6,948 nt of DNA from Gemmataceae bacterium (GTDB taxonomy: Bacteria > Planctomycetota > Planctomycetia > Gemmatales > Gemmataceae), in the NCBI GenBank assembly GCA_947490035.1, contig CANLGS010000215.1:1-6948 (forward strand). Direction: 5' to 3'. How positions within the stretch are numbered: the first letter of the stretch is position 1; each line of letters starts with the position of its first letter. Under the pieces are notes generated by a model. The model ran no database searches, was not told the origin of the DNA, and saw only the letters and a program-made list of their open reading frames with translations. Below are positions 1 through 6,290 of the stretch, in pieces. The position numbers and the translations under genes are program-made.

Positions 1-59
1 ACTCTTGTCTGCGGTCTTGATCTGCGTCCGTCTGCGTCGTCTGCGGCTCCTCTTCTTTG
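1..59. repeat. TCTGCG-rich short repeat cluster, intergenic
   Basis: The hexamer TCTGCG occurs four times, starting at 8, 21, 31 and 40, so the spacing is 13, 10 and 9 bases. On the minus strand this reads as CGCAGA units immediately downstream of the kinase stop codon. No open frame or hairpin with a T-tract explains it. It looks like a degenerate simple intergenic repeat. Its left end is cut by the window edge, so its full extent is unknown. Confidence 0.55.
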
Positions 60-1544
60 TTACGCCGGTGTTTCGTCGGGCAGGAGTTCGTTGAGCGTGC
101 GGAAGAGTTGCTTCATGGTCACGCCCGGATCGACCAGGACGGCCCCGCGTGCGTGCCGCCGGGCGTCCGCCTCCCAGCCCGCGTTCTCCGCGGACAGGAT
201 CAGGATGGCGGCCACGTCCAGGCCGGCGTTGTCGGCGGCGCGGAGCACGTCGTTGAACGCGATCACCCCGTCGCGGCCGACCGTCCTCGCGTCGATGATG
301 ACCGCGTGGTACGCCTGCTGCTGGTACCGCTTCACCGCCTGGCCGGGGTCGATCGTCAGCAGCACGCGGAACCCCTGCGCCTTGAACTTGTCGCGGAACG
401 CGTCCTGAAGTTTCTGGTTCTCCTCGATCACGAGCAGCGTCCGGGGGCCGGTCGGGGCGCGCGACTTCACCTCGCCGGCCAGTTCCGCGCGGCACGCCTG
501 GATCGCATCGACCAGTCGGGTCGGGTTCTGGAACCGCTCGGTCGGCTCGTAGGCGACCATCTTCGCGAGCAGCCGCAGCACGCCGGCCGCGAGGCCCAGC
601 GCCGGGGCCGTCTTGCCGAGCGTGTCCTCCACGTCCTGGTAGCGGCGGGCCTGCATCCGCGCCTTCGTGTCCTTCGTCACCGGCATGAGCGACAGCCCGG
701 TCAGGCACTCGTACAGCACCGCGCCGAGGAAGTAGATGTCCGAGCGCACGTCGCCGGGCTTCTGGTTGGTGGCCTTCTCCAACCCGGCGTAATCGACGGT
801 GCGGTCCACGGCCACGTCGTCGTCCTTGGCGTCCTGCCGTTGCAACCGGACGCCCCCGCCCCCGCCGGCGTCGGTGATCTCCGCGAGGCCGAAGTCCACG
901 AGCTTCGCCTGTCCGTTCGCGACCGCGATCAGGATGTTCGTCGGCTTGATGTCGCGGTGGGTGAGGCCGCGGGCGTGCGCGTACGCCAGCCCCTCGGCGC
1001 ACTCTTCGACGATGCGCAGCGCCTCGTCGGGTTCGAGCTTCTTGCGCGCCTGAAGCAGGTCGCGCAGGTTGCCGCCCTCGACGAACTCCATCACGATGAA
1101 GTACTGGCCGGTCTTCGCGTCCTGGCTAACGGCGATGACGGACGCGATGTTCGGGTGGCGGATGGCCATCCCGAGCTTCCCCTCGCGCTGGAACAGTTCG
1201 ACCTTCTGCTTGTCCGCCGTCCACTTGCTGCGCAGCACCTTGACGGCGACGACCTGCCCGGAGTGCGGCTCGTCGCCGCGGTACACGCGGCCGAAACTGC
1301 CCGACGCGATCTTGTACAGCAGCCGGTAGCCGCCGAGGAAGTAGCCGTCGAGTTTGCCCTTGAGCAGCTTGTTCCCCTGCCACGGCGTGAGGTGCCGCTT
1401 GCGCTCCATGAGCCGGATCATGTCGGTGGCCGGCGCGGTCCGGTCGCCCAGTTCCATGAGACAATCTTGCACCGTCTCCGCGGCAACCAGGCCGAGGCGG
1501 AGCGCGAGTTGGCCGATCCCAGAAGCGTCGAGGTTGGCTGACAT
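60..1544 (-). CDS. Hanks-type Ser/Thr protein kinase with C-terminal receiver-like domain
   Basis: A 494-residue soluble kinase predicted to phosphorylate proteins on Ser/Thr with ATP; its substrate is unknown. Residues 50-72 form the lead-in (LTPWQ, LLKGKL, GYFLGGY) common in planctomycete kinases. The kinase domain spans about 73-345. It has a glycine loop at 79-88 with Ala80 at the first Gly position, catalytic Lys102, helix-C Glu121, HRD at 196-198 with Asn203, DFG at 217-219, activation-segment Glu256 (GLE for APE), helix-F Asp269 and Arg337. The activation segment is unusual: five glycines at 227-231, then a charged insert, and TVDYAGLE in place of GTPxYMAPE. Residues about 368-490 resemble a response-regulator receiver: acidic pair Glu374-Glu375, candidate phospho-acceptor Asp418, and switch Ser451. 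The usual KP is replaced by Asp472-Pro473. I see no transmembrane segment. The ATG at 1544 begins a good N-terminus, but the Shine-Dalgarno is weak (GGCGGG). The gene is divergent from the HEAT lipoprotein. The kinase call is firm; receiver function is inferred. Confidence 0.95.
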   Translation of the reverse strand: MSANLDASGIGQLALRLGLVAAETVQDCLMELGDRTAPATDMIRLMERKRHLTPWQGNKLLKGKLDGYFLGGYRLLYKIASGSFGRVYRGDEPHSGQVVAVKVLRSKWTADKQKVELFQREGKLGMAIRHPNIASVIAVSQDAKTGQYFIVMEFVEGGNLRDLLQARKKLEPDEALRIVEECAEGLAYAHARGLTHRDIKPTNILIAVANGQAKLVDFGLAEITDAGGGGGVRLQRQDAKDDDVAVDRTVDYAGLEKATNQKPGDVRSDIYFLGAVLYECLTGLSLMPVTKDTKARMQARRYQDVEDTLGKTAPALGLAAGVLRLLAKMVAYEPTERFQNPTRLVDAIQACRAELAGEVKSRAPTGPRTLLVIEENQKLQDAFRDKFKAQGFRVLLTIDPGQAVKRYQQQAYHAVIIDARTVGRDGVIAFNDVLRAADNAGLDVAAILILSAENAGWEADARRHARGAVLVDPGVTMKQLFRTLNELLPDETPA

Positions 1545-1867
1545 ACCCGCCAGGGACGGTAGAGGGTGAAGGTTGGATATGTGGATACCTTACCACCGGT
1601 ACGCCGGCGGTGCAACGGCCAGCAGTGGGCAGTGGGCAGTGGGCAGTGGGCAGTGGGCAGTGGGCAGAAGACGGAGACCAAGGCAGCGGAAAACAGCCAA
1701 CGAGGGAACGCGATTCTCTTCATTGCGTTTTGCTTTGCCTTCTTCTCTGCCCACTGCCTGCTGTCCACTGCCCACTGCTTCTTGCCGTTGACCCCCACCC
1801 CACTCCTCGTTATTGCCCCGGTCGACTCCGTGACTAAACTGCCGCCCGCTGCGGGCTGGGGGTAACC
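1545..1867. other. Divergent intergenic region, kinase / HEAT lipoprotein
   Basis: These 323 bases separate two divergent genes and should hold promoters for both. The clearest content is the heptamer inverted-repeat element at 1622-1780. A short hairpin (GCCCG at 1844-1848, CGGGC at 1852-1856) lies just before the GGGGG that could serve as Shine-Dalgarno for the GTG start at 1868. I find no convincing -35/-10 pair for either gene. Open frames crossing this region translate the 7-bp repeat and are not genes. Confidence 0.6.
1622..1780. repeat. Heptamer inverted-repeat element A (CAGTGGG arms)
   Basis: The left arm carries six perfect tandem copies of CAGTGGG at 1623-1664, followed by CAGAAG. 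The right arm, about 1742-1778, carries the reverse complement (CCCACTG units) with some decay, and its reverse complement keeps the 7-base register. In register the two arms agree at roughly 30 of 35 positions. The core between them, about 1671-1741, shows no gene. Folded, this would be a long imperfect hairpin with a loop of about 70 bases. The form recalls the heptanucleotide short tandem repeats (STRR) known from heterocystous cyanobacteria. Whether it is mobile or regulatory is unknown. Confidence 0.8.
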
Positions 1868-2812
1868 GTGTACCGGGCACTGACGATCGCCGTCGCCGCC
1901 GCCGCGTCGCTGCTGCCGACGGGGTGCGCTAACATGTGGGACGCGGTCACGAGCCGGCAGTTCCGCGACACGCCGTTCAAAACCGTCGGCCACGTCATCA
2001 CGCCGGACGACCCGGTGGTGGTGTTGCGAGCCGACCCGCCGCGGTCCGGCGACGAGCGCGCGAAGGCCATGCACCGGCTCAAGGAGCCGGCCCTCAACAA
2101 GGGCACCCAGGAAGACCAGGACCAAGTCATCGCGACCCTCGCGCGGGCGGCGACGAGCGAACCCAGCCCGGTACTCCGGTTCGCGGCCATCGCCGCGCTC
2201 GGCCGGTTCGAGGACGCGCGCACGACCGCCATCCTGATGACCGCGTACCAGACGGCCGACGGGCTGACGGACGCCGAGCGCGCCCCGCCGAAGGTCGCGG
2301 AGCGGTCGGCGGTCATCACAATTGGGGGCACCAGCGCCGGGCGCCTGCCGACGCGCGCCGGTCTGGAGCCGGGCGCGGCCCTCAAGGGGCCAGCGGGGTA
2401 CGCGCCGGACACCGTCTCGGCGCTGCGGTGCCGGTGTTTGGAGTCGCTCGGCAAAACGCACAAGTCGGAAGCGGCGCGGTTCCTCGCGACCGTCGCGGGC
2501 GCGACCAAGCCGGACACCGTCGTGCCCGGCAGCGAAGACGCGGAGGTCCGCCAGGCGGCGGTCCGCGGGTTGAGCAACTGCCGCCAGCCGGACGCGGTGG
2601 TCGCGCTCGCGCAGGTGCTGAAGCAAGAAGCCGGGAAGGACGTGATCCTCGCCCGCCAGTCGCACGCGGGTCTGGTGAAGTTGACCGGCAAGCGCCTCCC
2701 GCCGGACCCGGAGAAGTGGGACGAGGTGGTTCAGGCCGGCGTGGTCATCGCGCCCGAACCGACGTGGATCGAGAGCGCGATCCAGAACGCCGCGTTCTGG
2801 GACAAGAAGTAG
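1868..2812 (+). CDS. HEAT-repeat lipoprotein
   Basis: A 314-residue protein, probably exported and lipid-anchored. The start is GTG at 1868, preceded by a G-rich stretch (GGGGG at 1858-1862), and it gives a proper signal peptide: Arg3, a hydrophobic Ala-rich core at 4-16, then LPTGC with Cys20 as the acylation candidate. Pro at the -3 position is unusual for a lipobox. The mature part is alpha-helical with HEAT-like (PBS-lyase-type) units near 48-75, 101-126, 183-208, 225-250 and 259-276. The clearest are VLRFAAIAALGRFED at 102-116 and EVRQAAVRGLSNC at 226-238. The end, with KLTGKRLPPDPEKW at 271-284, matches the usual C-terminal cap of planctomycete HEAT lipoproteins. HEAT arrays normally bind partner proteins, so a scaffold role at the envelope is likely, but no partner is visible. 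It is divergent from the kinase and convergent with the zinc-ribbon gene. Confidence 0.88.
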   Translation: MYRALTIAVAAAASLLPTGCANMWDAVTSRQFRDTPFKTVGHVITPDDPVVVLRADPPRSGDERAKAMHRLKEPALNKGTQEDQDQVIATLARAATSEPSPVLRFAAIAALGRFEDARTTAILMTAYQTADGLTDAERAPPKVAERSAVITIGGTSAGRLPTRAGLEPGAALKGPAGYAPDTVSALRCRCLESLGKTHKSEAARFLATVAGATKPDTVVPGSEDAEVRQAAVRGLSNCRQPDAVVALAQVLKQEAGKDVILARQSHAGLVKLTGKRLPPDPEKWDEVVQAGVVIAPEPTWIESAIQNAAFWDKK

Positions 2813-2904
2813 CACGGGGACAGTTGGTCCCGGGGTTGCGCTCGCAAAGCGCGAGCTTCACCCTGGGCGAAATCTGCCGCCCCTGTCGGGGCTAAAACCC
2901 GTGC
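2812..2904. terminator. Nested hairpin element between convergent genes
   Basis: Four paired segments nest inside one another. GCACGGG (2812-2818) pairs with CCCGTGC (2898-2904) as the outer stem. CCCGGGG (2829-2835) pairs with CCCTGGG (2861-2867) with one G-T. GCTCGC (2840-2845) pairs with GCGAGC (2851-2856) around the loop AAAGC. GCCCC (2879-2883) pairs with GGGGC (2888-2892) around TGTC. It fills almost the whole gap between the stop codons of two convergent genes, so a role in transcription termination on both strands is likely. There is no T-tract, only AAAA at 2894-2897 before the outer stem. The sequence also resembles dispersed REP-like units that I recall from Gemmata-type genomes; a genome search is needed to confirm that. 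Confidence 0.6.
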
Positions 2905-2912
2905 CCGACTCC

Positions 2913-3977
2913 TCACTCTTTCTTGAGGAAGGCGGCAGTGGGCGCGACCGAGCCGACGATCACGTCCGGCGCCGACCACCCGGCCGCCTGCGACTTGTAC
3001 TCCACCGCCGCCTTGCCGCTCACCGACGCAACCTTGATCCACGCGTTGCGCGTCAGCACGACCGACACCTTCGTACCGGTGCCGGTGATGTCGCCCTTGA
3101 ACTCGACCACGCGCGCGGTGATCGAGACCGTGGAGCCGTTGTCGATCTTCGACCCCTCTTTCGTGCCGGTCGTGGCGTACATGAACTTCACCTCGCCGCC
3201 GGGCGCGTTGATCTCGACGACCGACTTGCCGTCCACCTTCCCCGAGATGTGAACCGTCCCGTTGGGCGCGTTCAGTTTGAGCGTGGAGTGGCCGTCGATC
3301 TTGCCGATGGCGGTGACCGTTGTGGCCTCCAGACCGGAGGCGTCGAGGACCGCGCCGGCGTCGAGGGTGGGCACCTTGAACGCCTTCACCTTCCCCTTGA
3401 GAATGACGTGTTCGCCCTTCTTCATCGGGAACGGCACGGCGAACGTGTCGAGCAGGTTGGGTCCGAGGTCGATGATGGTGACGCGCCCGGGTGGGGGCGG
3501 TGGTAGGAGCAGTTTGGGGTCCGGTTCGGGGTCGGGTTCGGGGTCGGGTTTCGCCCCCGGCTCGTGCGGCAACGGCGCGACCTCCGGGCCGGCCGGTTTG
3601 GGCTTGGCCGGCTCCGCCGGTTGCGGGTTCGGCTCGTCCGGCTTGCGCGCGACTTCGGTCGGGGTGCCGTCCGGCTTCGGCTTGTCCGTATCAAACGCTT
3701 GGAAGACAATCACGCCGCCGATACCGGCGAGCGCGCCGAAGAAGAACATCGCCGCACCCACAACCAGGGCGCGCGAACGAGGGTCGGCGCGGCGGGCGCC
3801 GAGTTCGCTCGCGTCGGCGGGCAGTCCGTCGGTCGGGTCTGCGTGACCCGGCTTCGCGCGGCGCGGCGGTGCGGCGCCCGTCGCGGACGGGGCCGCGTGG
3901 CACACCGGGCACTCCTTCGTGCCGAGTTCGGACTCGGCCCGCGGCAGCCCGCACCCCGGACACGCGACCGTCGCCAT
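2913..3977 (-). CDS. Zinc-ribbon, single-pass membrane protein with beta-repeat outer domain
   Basis: I do not recognise a named family; the architecture of the 354 residues is clear. The N-terminus is a CxxC-x13-CxxC zinc ribbon (Cys6, Cys9, Cys23, Cys26). After a basic, Pro-rich linker comes one transmembrane helix at about 70-95 (LVVGAAMFFFGALAGIGGVI). Next is a Pro/Lys/Glu-rich stalk at about 98-164 with a DPEPDPEPDP run at 145-154 and a polyproline block at 159-163. Residues 165-345 form a beta-rich domain with Gly/Asn turns. Two units, GKIDGHSTLKLNAPNGTVHI (225-244) and the matching GKVDG...GEVKF (246-265), repeat every 21 residues, suggesting a solenoid or bactofilin-like stack. By the positive-inside rule the ribbon is cytoplasmic and the beta domain outside. 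The ATG at 3977 is preferred because GAGGGA lies upstream and the Cys motif starts at once. A longer frame to 4103 would overlap the next gene. Confidence 0.82.
   Translation of the reverse strand: MATVACPGCGLPRAESELGTKECPVCHAAPSATGAAPPRRAKPGHADPTDGLPADASELGARRADPRSRALVVGAAMFFFGALAGIGGVIVFQAFDTDKPKPDGTPTEVARKPDEPNPQPAEPAKPKPAGPEVAPLPHEPGAKPDPEPDPEPDPKLLLPPPPPGRVTIIDLGPNLLDTFAVPFPMKKGEHVILKGKVKAFKVPTLDAGAVLDASGLEATTVTAIGKIDGHSTLKLNAPNGTVHISGKVDGKSVVEINAPGGEVKFMYATTGTKEGSKIDNGSTVSITARVVEFKGDITGTGTKVSVVLTRNAWIKVASVSGKAAVEYKSQAAGWSAPDVIVGSVAPTAAFLKKE
3523..3546. repeat. Perfect 12-bp tandem repeat inside the stalk coding region
   Basis: GGTTCGGGGTCG occurs twice in tandem without a mismatch, at 3523-3534 and 3535-3546, with partial copies on both sides. 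On the coding strand it gives the DPEP repeat of the proline-rich stalk. Identical codons in both copies suggest recent slippage, so stalk length probably varies between relatives. Confidence 0.75.
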
Positions 3978-4060
3978 CGTATTCCCTCGCAAGGTGTGGG
4001 TTCGTCTCGATGACTCGAAGCAAAAACCGAATTCTAACCGATGGTTGATGCGAGTGAGAG

Positions 4061-4519
4061 TTACGATTTCCAGTCGTCGGGCAATCGAGCGAAGTAGGTA
4101 CACAACCGGCTTCGTGCGACGCTCAGCGCGACCGGTTCAATTTCGTTCTCGCCCTCGTGGACGAGGCTGTTACGGTACTCTCGGACCTCATGCACTTCGT
4201 CCCGCAATTCATCGGAGACGTTGCGACGCGCTGCAATCGCGTCGATCAGGTCTTTCATGGCGGGCGTAGTGTCCTTGAGTGTGGCGTAATAACTCCTCAA
4301 CCCGGATTCAAAGGCCGCGAAGAGTCGGATCAGGTAGGTGCCTTCCAGATGATCCGAAGTCGCTTGCGCGTCCCGCGCCTTCGTCTTCGCAGGAAGTTCG
4401 GTTATTCCCGAATTCAGCGCGGTCCAAAAATCCTCAACGGCTGTCTGGGCGACGAGGAACTCGCGCTCGACAGCCTTGATTCGCTCCAGCCACTCGTCCC
4501 GCACGCGCTGCCGAGCCAT
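4061..4519 (-). CDS. HEPN-domain protein, putative RNase of a two-gene module
   Basis: A 152-residue, mostly helical, soluble protein. The key signal is RNSLVH at 116-121, an R-x4-H motif (Arg116, His121) with the polar residue Asn117 after the Arg, in a helix preceded by DELRDEVHEVREY. This is the catalytic signature of HEPN ribonucleases, many of which act as toxins or defence effectors. A further helix at about 58-80 carries Glu71 within LFAAFESGLRSYY, as is common in HEPN folds. The N-terminal half (6-34) is a long charged helix. The ATG at 4519 lies one base after the stop of the upstream gene (TGA-C-ATG), so translation is probably coupled. GC is about 59 percent by hand count over 4081-4500, well below larA. 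No MNT-type nucleotidyltransferase antitoxin is present. HEPN fold is fairly secure; RNase or toxin activity is inferred. It could instead be a non-toxic HEPN accessory protein. Confidence 0.75.
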   Translation of the reverse strand: MARQRVRDEWLERIKAVEREFLVAQTAVEDFWTALNSGITELPAKTKARDAQATSDHLEGTYLIRLFAAFESGLRSYYATLKDTTPAMKDLIDAIAARRNVSDELRDEVHEVREYRNSLVHEGENEIEPVALSVARSRLCTYFARLPDDWKS

Positions 4520-4520
4520 G

Positions 4521-4982
4521 TCACTTCAGCAATTGAACGAGGTCGGTGAATGACGCTTTGTCGAACACGCCTGGCATCCCCACCACGTCGCTGTCCGGTT
4601 GGAACGGGCGTTCGTCCTCCGGCAACTTGTCGGCCGTTATGACGGCAAAGAACTCCCATCGGCTTCCGCGCCGAAAAATACTTGCCGCATCCGCGTACGC
4701 CGGCATGAGGTATAGATCAACCACCCCATCCGATCCTGGGGTATACCTTGCCACCGGTTCCAACATGAGCTTCACGAGATCGACCTGAATCACCAGAGCG
4801 GGAGCGTAGTACTCCCCGATCCGGCTGTCCTCAAGTCTCTTCTCGATTCGGCGTGTCGGCCAGTCGTTCGCCTTGCACCACGCTTCCACATCGGCCACCA
4901 ATTGTTCGACGGCACGCACCCATTCGTCGCGCACCTTCTCCCAGTCGGGCACCGGCTTCTTCGGCAGTTTCAATTGCGACAT
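4521..4982 (-). CDS. Uncharacterised protein coupled to the HEPN gene
   Basis: A 153-residue soluble protein that I do not recognise as a named family. The first 12 residues are basic and Pro-rich, followed by an amphipathic helix at about 14-38. A compact mixed alpha/beta core at 52-112 looks conserved, with RIGEYYAPAL (54-63), LEPVARYTPGSDGVVDLYLM (74-93) and SRWEFF (107-112). There are no transmembrane segments, signal peptide or metal-binding cluster. The start is chosen by the Shine-Dalgarno: AGGAGG at 4991-4996 sits 8 bases from the ATG at 4982 but only 2 from the alternative ATG at 4988. Its stop is one base from the HEPN start and its start is 27 bases from the larA stop. GC is about 60 percent by hand count. 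Position and size fit an antitoxin or a partner of the HEPN protein; that is inference from context only. Confidence 0.72.
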   Translation of the reverse strand: MSQLKLPKKPVPDWEKVRDEWVRAVEQLVADVEAWCKANDWPTRRIEKRLEDSRIGEYYAPALVIQVDLVKLMLEPVARYTPGSDGVVDLYLMPAYADAASIFRRGSRWEFFAVITADKLPEDERPFQPDSDVVGMPGVFDKASFTDLVQLLK

Positions 4983-4990
4983 CGGCATTT

Positions 4991-4996
4991 CCTCCT
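4991..4996 (-). promoter_or_regulatory. Shine-Dalgarno AGGAGG of the HEPN-partner gene
   Basis: On the minus strand AGGAGG is followed by AAATGCCG and then ATG at 4982, an ideal 8-base spacing. This is the only near-perfect ribosome-binding site in the window; neighbouring genes have weak ones or none. It decides the start at 4982 over 4988. Confidence 0.75.
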
Positions 4997-5009
4997 CTCG
5001 CGAATTGTA

Positions 5010-6287
5010 TCACACCCCTGCGAGGACCGGCATCACGTACGGCCCCTTCGGGATGACCGCGAGCGTCGCGCCGGGGCCGTACTCCGCCAGCGACTCCGCG
5101 ACCGCTTGTTCCACCGACTCCACCGGTTCGACGCGGCACCGGCGTAGCACGTCAGGCGGAAGCCCGCCGCTCACCACCTTCACGCGGCAGTGCGATAGCA
5201 CCTTCTTCAACATCACGAGTTGCCACTCGTCCATCTCGCACGTGTCGGATTCCGACGGCCGGTCGTAGGCGCCGCTCACCTCGTAGCGGTCCAACTGCTC
5301 GCGGAACTCGTGGCTGCCCAGCCCTTCCGTCAGGCTCGCGGCCAGCACGATCGTCCCGCCCTTGCGCACGATGGGCAGCGCGCCGGTCAAGCCCTTCACG
5401 GCTTGATACCATGTCGTGTCGAGCGGGTAGCCGGCGCAGCTCGTCACCACCACATCCACCGGTTTCGGCACGCTCGACTTCACGACGTCGCGGCAGAACA
5501 GCACGCCCTGCTCCCACGCTTTAATCATGTCGCCGGCCCACAACCCGGTGACGCGGCGCTGCCCGTCGATGCACACGTTCACGATGAAGTCGCATCCCGC
5601 CATCAGCGCGATCCGCGTGTTCTCCTCGTGAACCGGGTTGCCATCGACGCTGCCGCAGTCGGCCTTTGGGTGTTCGAGGAACTTCGGACCGTGCCACACG
5701 CGGACCGTTTCGAGCGCCGCGATACCGGGGCAGATGAGCTTCCGCCCGCCGCTGTAGCCGGCCATCAGGTGCGGTTCGATCAGGCCCGTCGTGATCTTCA
5801 GTTCGGCGCGCGTGTAGCGGCTGTCGATCCACGCGGGTACGCCCTTCGGGGTGGTGCCGAGGTAGTCGTGTTCTTCCTTCACCTTGCCGTGGTGGTTCTC
5901 GCACCGGTAGTTGGTCGCGACGTACTCGCCCACCAGTTCGACCAGTTCTTCGCCCTCGTTGGGCCGGTGCAGCCCGGTGGCGACGAGAACCGTGATGCCG
6001 TCGCGCGGCACGCCGGCGGCTTCGAGCGTGCGCAGCAGCGGCGGCAGGATCATCGGGTTTGGCACGGGCCGCGTGATGTCGCAGATCACCACGCACGCGG
6101 TCTTCTTGCCGCGCGCGAGTTCCGCAAGCGGCTTCGTGCCGATGGGGTTCGCGAGCGCGGCTTCGAGAGCCGCGAGCGGGTCCGCGAGTGGCGGCGCGGG
6201 GCGAATCGCCAGCGGCGGCACGATGAGCCGGTCGTCCGGGAGCGTGACGGACAGCCCGGTCTTGCCGTAGTCGAGGGTAACATTCAT
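5010..6287 (-). CDS. larA: LarA-family nickel-dependent 2-hydroxyacid racemase
   Basis: A 425-residue protein of the usual LarA length. LarA racemises lactate or related 2-hydroxyacids using the nickel-pincer nucleotide cofactor. Matching the well-studied Lactiplantibacillus plantarum enzyme, the key residues are present: Asp70 and Arg73 in CDITRP, His107 in ATGLHR, catalytic His173 and cofactor-binding Lys183 in [13 protein letters not shown], nickel-binding His199 in RVWHG, Gln295 and Lys298 in YQAVKG, and Trp355. The protein should therefore bind the cofactor and be active. Substrate cannot be fixed, because LarA homologues also use malate, phenyllactate and other hydroxyacids. No larB, larC or larE cofactor genes are in the window. 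The ATG at 6287 is chosen because it gives the standard N-terminus (MNVTLDYGK); the open frame continues to 6536 only through repeat DNA and the opposite-strand gene. There is no Shine-Dalgarno; a heptamer repeat ends 3 bases before the ATG. Confidence 0.92.
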   Translation of the reverse strand: MNVTLDYGKTGLSVTLPDDRLIVPPLAIRPAPPLADPLAALEAALANPIGTKPLAELARGKKTACVVICDITRPVPNPMILPPLLRTLEAAGVPRDGITVLVATGLHRPNEGEELVELVGEYVATNYRCENHHGKVKEEHDYLGTTPKGVPAWIDSRYTRAELKITTGLIEPHLMAGYSGGRKLICPGIAALETVRVWHGPKFLEHPKADCGSVDGNPVHEENTRIALMAGCDFIVNVCIDGQRRVTGLWAGDMIKAWEQGVLFCRDVVKSSVPKPVDVVVTSCAGYPLDTTWYQAVKGLTGALPIVRKGGTIVLAASLTEGLGSHEFREQLDRYEVSGAYDRPSESDTCEMDEWQLVMLKKVLSHCRVKVVSGGLPPDVLRRCRVEPVESVEQAVAESLAEYGPGATLAVIPKGPYVMPVLAGV

Positions 6288-6290
6288 GGC

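Noticed and set aside
57..1541. A 494-codon plus-strand open frame over the kinase gene
   Set aside because: It is the exact antisense of the kinase and shows low-complexity Arg/Leu/Val-rich composition without motifs, which is expected of a high-GC shadow frame.
1623..1664. Tandem CAGTGGG array as a possible CRISPR
   Set aside because: The units are 7 bases with no spacers between them, and there are no cas genes.
1418..2815. A 465-codon minus-strand open frame across the lipoprotein gene and the repeat gap
   Set aside because: It is antisense to the HEAT gene, translates the heptamer repeat as a QWAV/PTAHC-type periodic peptide, and overlaps the kinase N-terminus in another frame.
3978..4103. 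Upstream start of the zinc-ribbon gene at 4103
   Set aside because: It would overlap the end of the HEPN gene, and the added residues show no conserved feature; the ATG at 3977 has a GAGGGA site and starts at the Cys motif.
4490..4937. VRDEW near the N-terminus of both the HEPN protein and its partner, as a sign of duplication
   Set aside because: Only five residues match and nothing else aligns, so chance is the simpler explanation.
4061..4982. Classical HEPN-MNT toxin-antitoxin pair
   Set aside because: The partner lacks the GSxRxG and Asp pair of MNT nucleotidyltransferases, so that known system does not apply.
4983..4988. ATG at 4988 as the start of the HEPN-partner gene
   Set aside because: AGGAGG would be only 2 bases away, too close; the ATG at 4982 has the ideal 8-base spacing.
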